Shown: positions 24,109 to 25,536 of the stretch, piece after piece | Position numbering within the stretch: position 1 is the stretch's first letter | Layout of the letters: each line of letters begins with the position of its first letter | NCBI GenBank assembly: GCA_017451145.1 | Contig: JAFSSG010000031.1 | Coordinates: 1 to 25,536 of the forward strand | Direction: 5' to 3' | Source: Clostridia bacterium | Lineage (GTDB): Bacteria > Bacillota_A > Clostridia > UBA1381 | Length of the DNA stretch: 25,536 nt | Notes under the pieces: generated by a model | Told to the model about the DNA's origin: nothing | Databases searched by the model: none | What the model saw: the letters and a program-made list of their open reading frames with translations, nothing else | Translations under genes and position numbers: made by a program

Positions 24109-25461
24109 CTAAATATTTTGTTTAAAAACCGCCACGCACTCAATATGTGCAGTGTGAGGGAACATATCTACTGCTGTAGCCTTCCGGATTTTATAACCGA
24201 AGGTTTGCAAAAATTTGGCGTCCCTTGCAAGTGTTGCAGGATTGCAGGAAACATAAACAATGCGTCTTGGCATTGCCTTTGCTATTGCCAAAAGTGTTTT
24301 ATTGTCGCTTCCTTTTCTCGGAGGGTCCAAAATTACAATATCGGGGGAAATTCCGCTATTTATGAGCTTTGGAACTAAATTTTCAGCCTCTCCGCAGTAA
24401 AATTCCGCATTTACAATGCCATTTCGTTTGGCATTTTCTTTGGCATTTTCTATTGCCTTTTCGACCACTTCAATTCCTATAACCTTTTTTGCAGTTTTTG
24501 ATGCGGAAAGCGTGATTGTACCGATACCGCAATAGATATCCAAAACTGTGTCGCTGTCTTTGATATCCGCAAAATCGAGTGCTGCTGAGTATAGCTTTTC
24601 TGTCTGCTTGGAATTTACCTGAAAAAAGCTTTCGGGTGAAACCTCATAATTAACCCCTAAAATAGTTGCCAAAAGTGTGTTTTTACCCCAAAGGACAATG
24701 TTTTTACTACCAAGCACCAAGTTTGTTTGCTTTTTATTGACATTTAAAATTATCCCTGAAATTTTGTCCGAAACGGCACGGAGCATTTTTATAAGTTCGT
24801 CAGAATATGGCAGAGAATCGGCGTTTGCCGATATAACAACCAAAAATTCCGTATCGGTATTTCTTATAAAAACACGACGGATAATACCGCTATGAGATTC
24901 CTCGTCATATGCCAAAACGCCAAATTTCTTCATATATTTGGCTATGGTGTTTAAAATATCCTTATTGATTTTATCGCCTAAAAGACAGTCCGAAAGAGGT
25001 ACAACATCATGGCTGTGCTCACGGTAAAAGCCCCAAACGCCGTCTTTTCCAAACGGAAATACCATTTTGTTCCGATATCGGAAAGGCGTATCCGCACCGA
25101 CTATATCAACATTTGCCGTAATTCCGCCAAGACGCAAAAGGGCGTCTTTAACAAAGCCTTTTTTTATTTCCAACTGATAACCATAATCCGCCATCATAAG
25201 CTGACAACCCCCACATTTTTCAAAATGCGGACAAGGCGATTTGATGCGGTGGGGAGATGGAGATATTATTTTTAAAAGCTTACCGTAGCCGTAATTTGAT
25301 TTTACTTTAACAACGAGCACTTCTGCCACATCTTCGGGGAGCGTTTGCGGGATAAAGAGGGTATAGCCTGAAATTTTTGCGATGCCGCTTCCGTCTGAAG
25401 AAACCGAAGAAACTGTAACGGTTATCTTGTCATTTTTCTTAACAGGTATAATAAAAATCAT
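24109..25461 (-). CDS. rlmD: 23S rRNA (uracil-C5)-methyltransferase, RlmD/RlmCD type
   Basis: It methylates uracil at C5 with SAM. The 450-residue protein has an N-terminal TRAM domain (about 7-62), likely [4Fe-4S] ligands Cys77, Cys83 and Cys86 in CPHFEKCGGC plus Cys159, the SAM site DIYCGIGT (308-315), DPPRKG (379-384) and the nucleophile Cys406 in SCNPATLARD. In Bacillota one such enzyme (RlmCD) can modify U747 and U1939; the target cannot be told here. An in-frame TAA lies two codons upstream of ATG 25459-25461, so this is the first possible start. Its AAGGA directly abuts the ATG, which is unusual. Confidence 0.93.
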   Translation of the reverse strand: MIFIIPVKKNDKITVTVSSVSSDGSGIAKISGYTLFIPQTLPEDVAEVLVVKVKSNYGYGKLLKIISPSPHRIKSPCPHFEKCGGCQLMMADYGYQLEIKKGFVKDALLRLGGITANVDIVGADTPFRYRNKMVFPFGKDGVWGFYREHSHDVVPLSDCLLGDKINKDILNTIAKYMKKFGVLAYDEESHSGIIRRVFIRNTDTEFLVVISANADSLPYSDELIKMLRAVSDKISGIILNVNKKQTNLVLGSKNIVLWGKNTLLATILGVNYEVSPESFFQVNSKQTEKLYSAALDFADIKDSDTVLDIYCGIGTITLSASKTAKKVIGIEVVEKAIENAKENAKRNGIVNAEFYCGEAENLVPKLINSGISPDIVILDPPRKGSDNKTLLAIAKAMPRRIVYVSCNPATLARDAKFLQTFGYKIRKATAVDMFPHTAHIECVAVFKQNI

Positions 25462-25482
25462 TCCTTAAATCCGTTTTTCTAC

Positions 25483-25511
25483 ATTATATATTAAACGTCC
25501 CAAAACTTCAA
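25483..25511 (-). promoter_or_regulatory. Promoter of the rlmD-thiN-bioY operon
   Basis: Minus strand: -35 TTGAAG (25506-25511), 17-bp spacer, -10 TATAAT (25483-25488). The predicted leader is only about 15 bases. Upstream of the -35 box, 25517-25536 carries a repeated TTATGAAC-like element (two TTCATAAA on the plus strand). Confidence 0.8.
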
Positions 25512-25536
25512 CAGTTGTTCATAAAAAGTTCATAAA

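Noticed and set aside
23474..25461. TPP riboswitch controlling thiN
   Set aside because: No leader long enough exists; the conserved CTGAGA and ACCTGA elements of the aptamer are not found upstream.

Overview
The window is a compact, AT-rich bacterial chromosome segment. It most likely comes from a Clostridia-type Bacillota (Firmicutes): genes carry strong AGGAGG-like ribosome binding sites, a glmS ribozyme precedes glmS, promoters are near-consensus sigma-A type, and the arginine genes use the cyclic ArgJ route. I see no rRNA, tRNA, CRISPR array, insertion sequence or prophage. A species cannot be named from the sequence alone.

Layout. Positions 2-1078 hold the 3' part of glyA on the plus strand, convergent with a large minus-strand arginine operon and separated from it by a bidirectional terminator. 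The operon, read from about 14001 down to 1106, is argG-argH-argC-argJ-argB-argD-argF-carA-carB/dapF. Junctions are overlapping or very short, so it is probably one transcript of about 13 kb. It supplies a complete ornithine cycle, carbamoyl phosphate, and citrulline-to-arginine conversion. Its last gene is one uninterrupted reading frame joining the carbamoyl-phosphate synthase large chain to a diaminopimelate epimerase-like module. That module has lost one of the two catalytic cysteines of the family (Ala1138), which is the most unusual thing in the window.

The 439-base gap at 14002-14440 is a divergent control region. It carries the argG promoter with an ARG-box palindrome over its predicted start site, the glmS promoter, and a self-cleaving glmS ribozyme. 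Rightward from it run glmS and glmM (amino-sugar and peptidoglycan precursor supply), then a terminator, then eda and kdgK (2-keto-3-deoxygluconate to pyruvate and glyceraldehyde-3-phosphate).

From 19381 on come a minus-strand zinc-ribbon/coiled-coil protein, then a divergent plus-strand pair (a DUF1294 membrane protein and a Y-family DNA polymerase). The remaining genes are on the minus strand and read leftward from 25461: rlmD-like rRNA methyltransferase, thiamine pyrophosphokinase, BioY biotin transporter, a 55-residue membrane peptide, an EcsC-like protein carrying an EF-hand/dockerin-like loop, and a 78-residue protein of unknown function.
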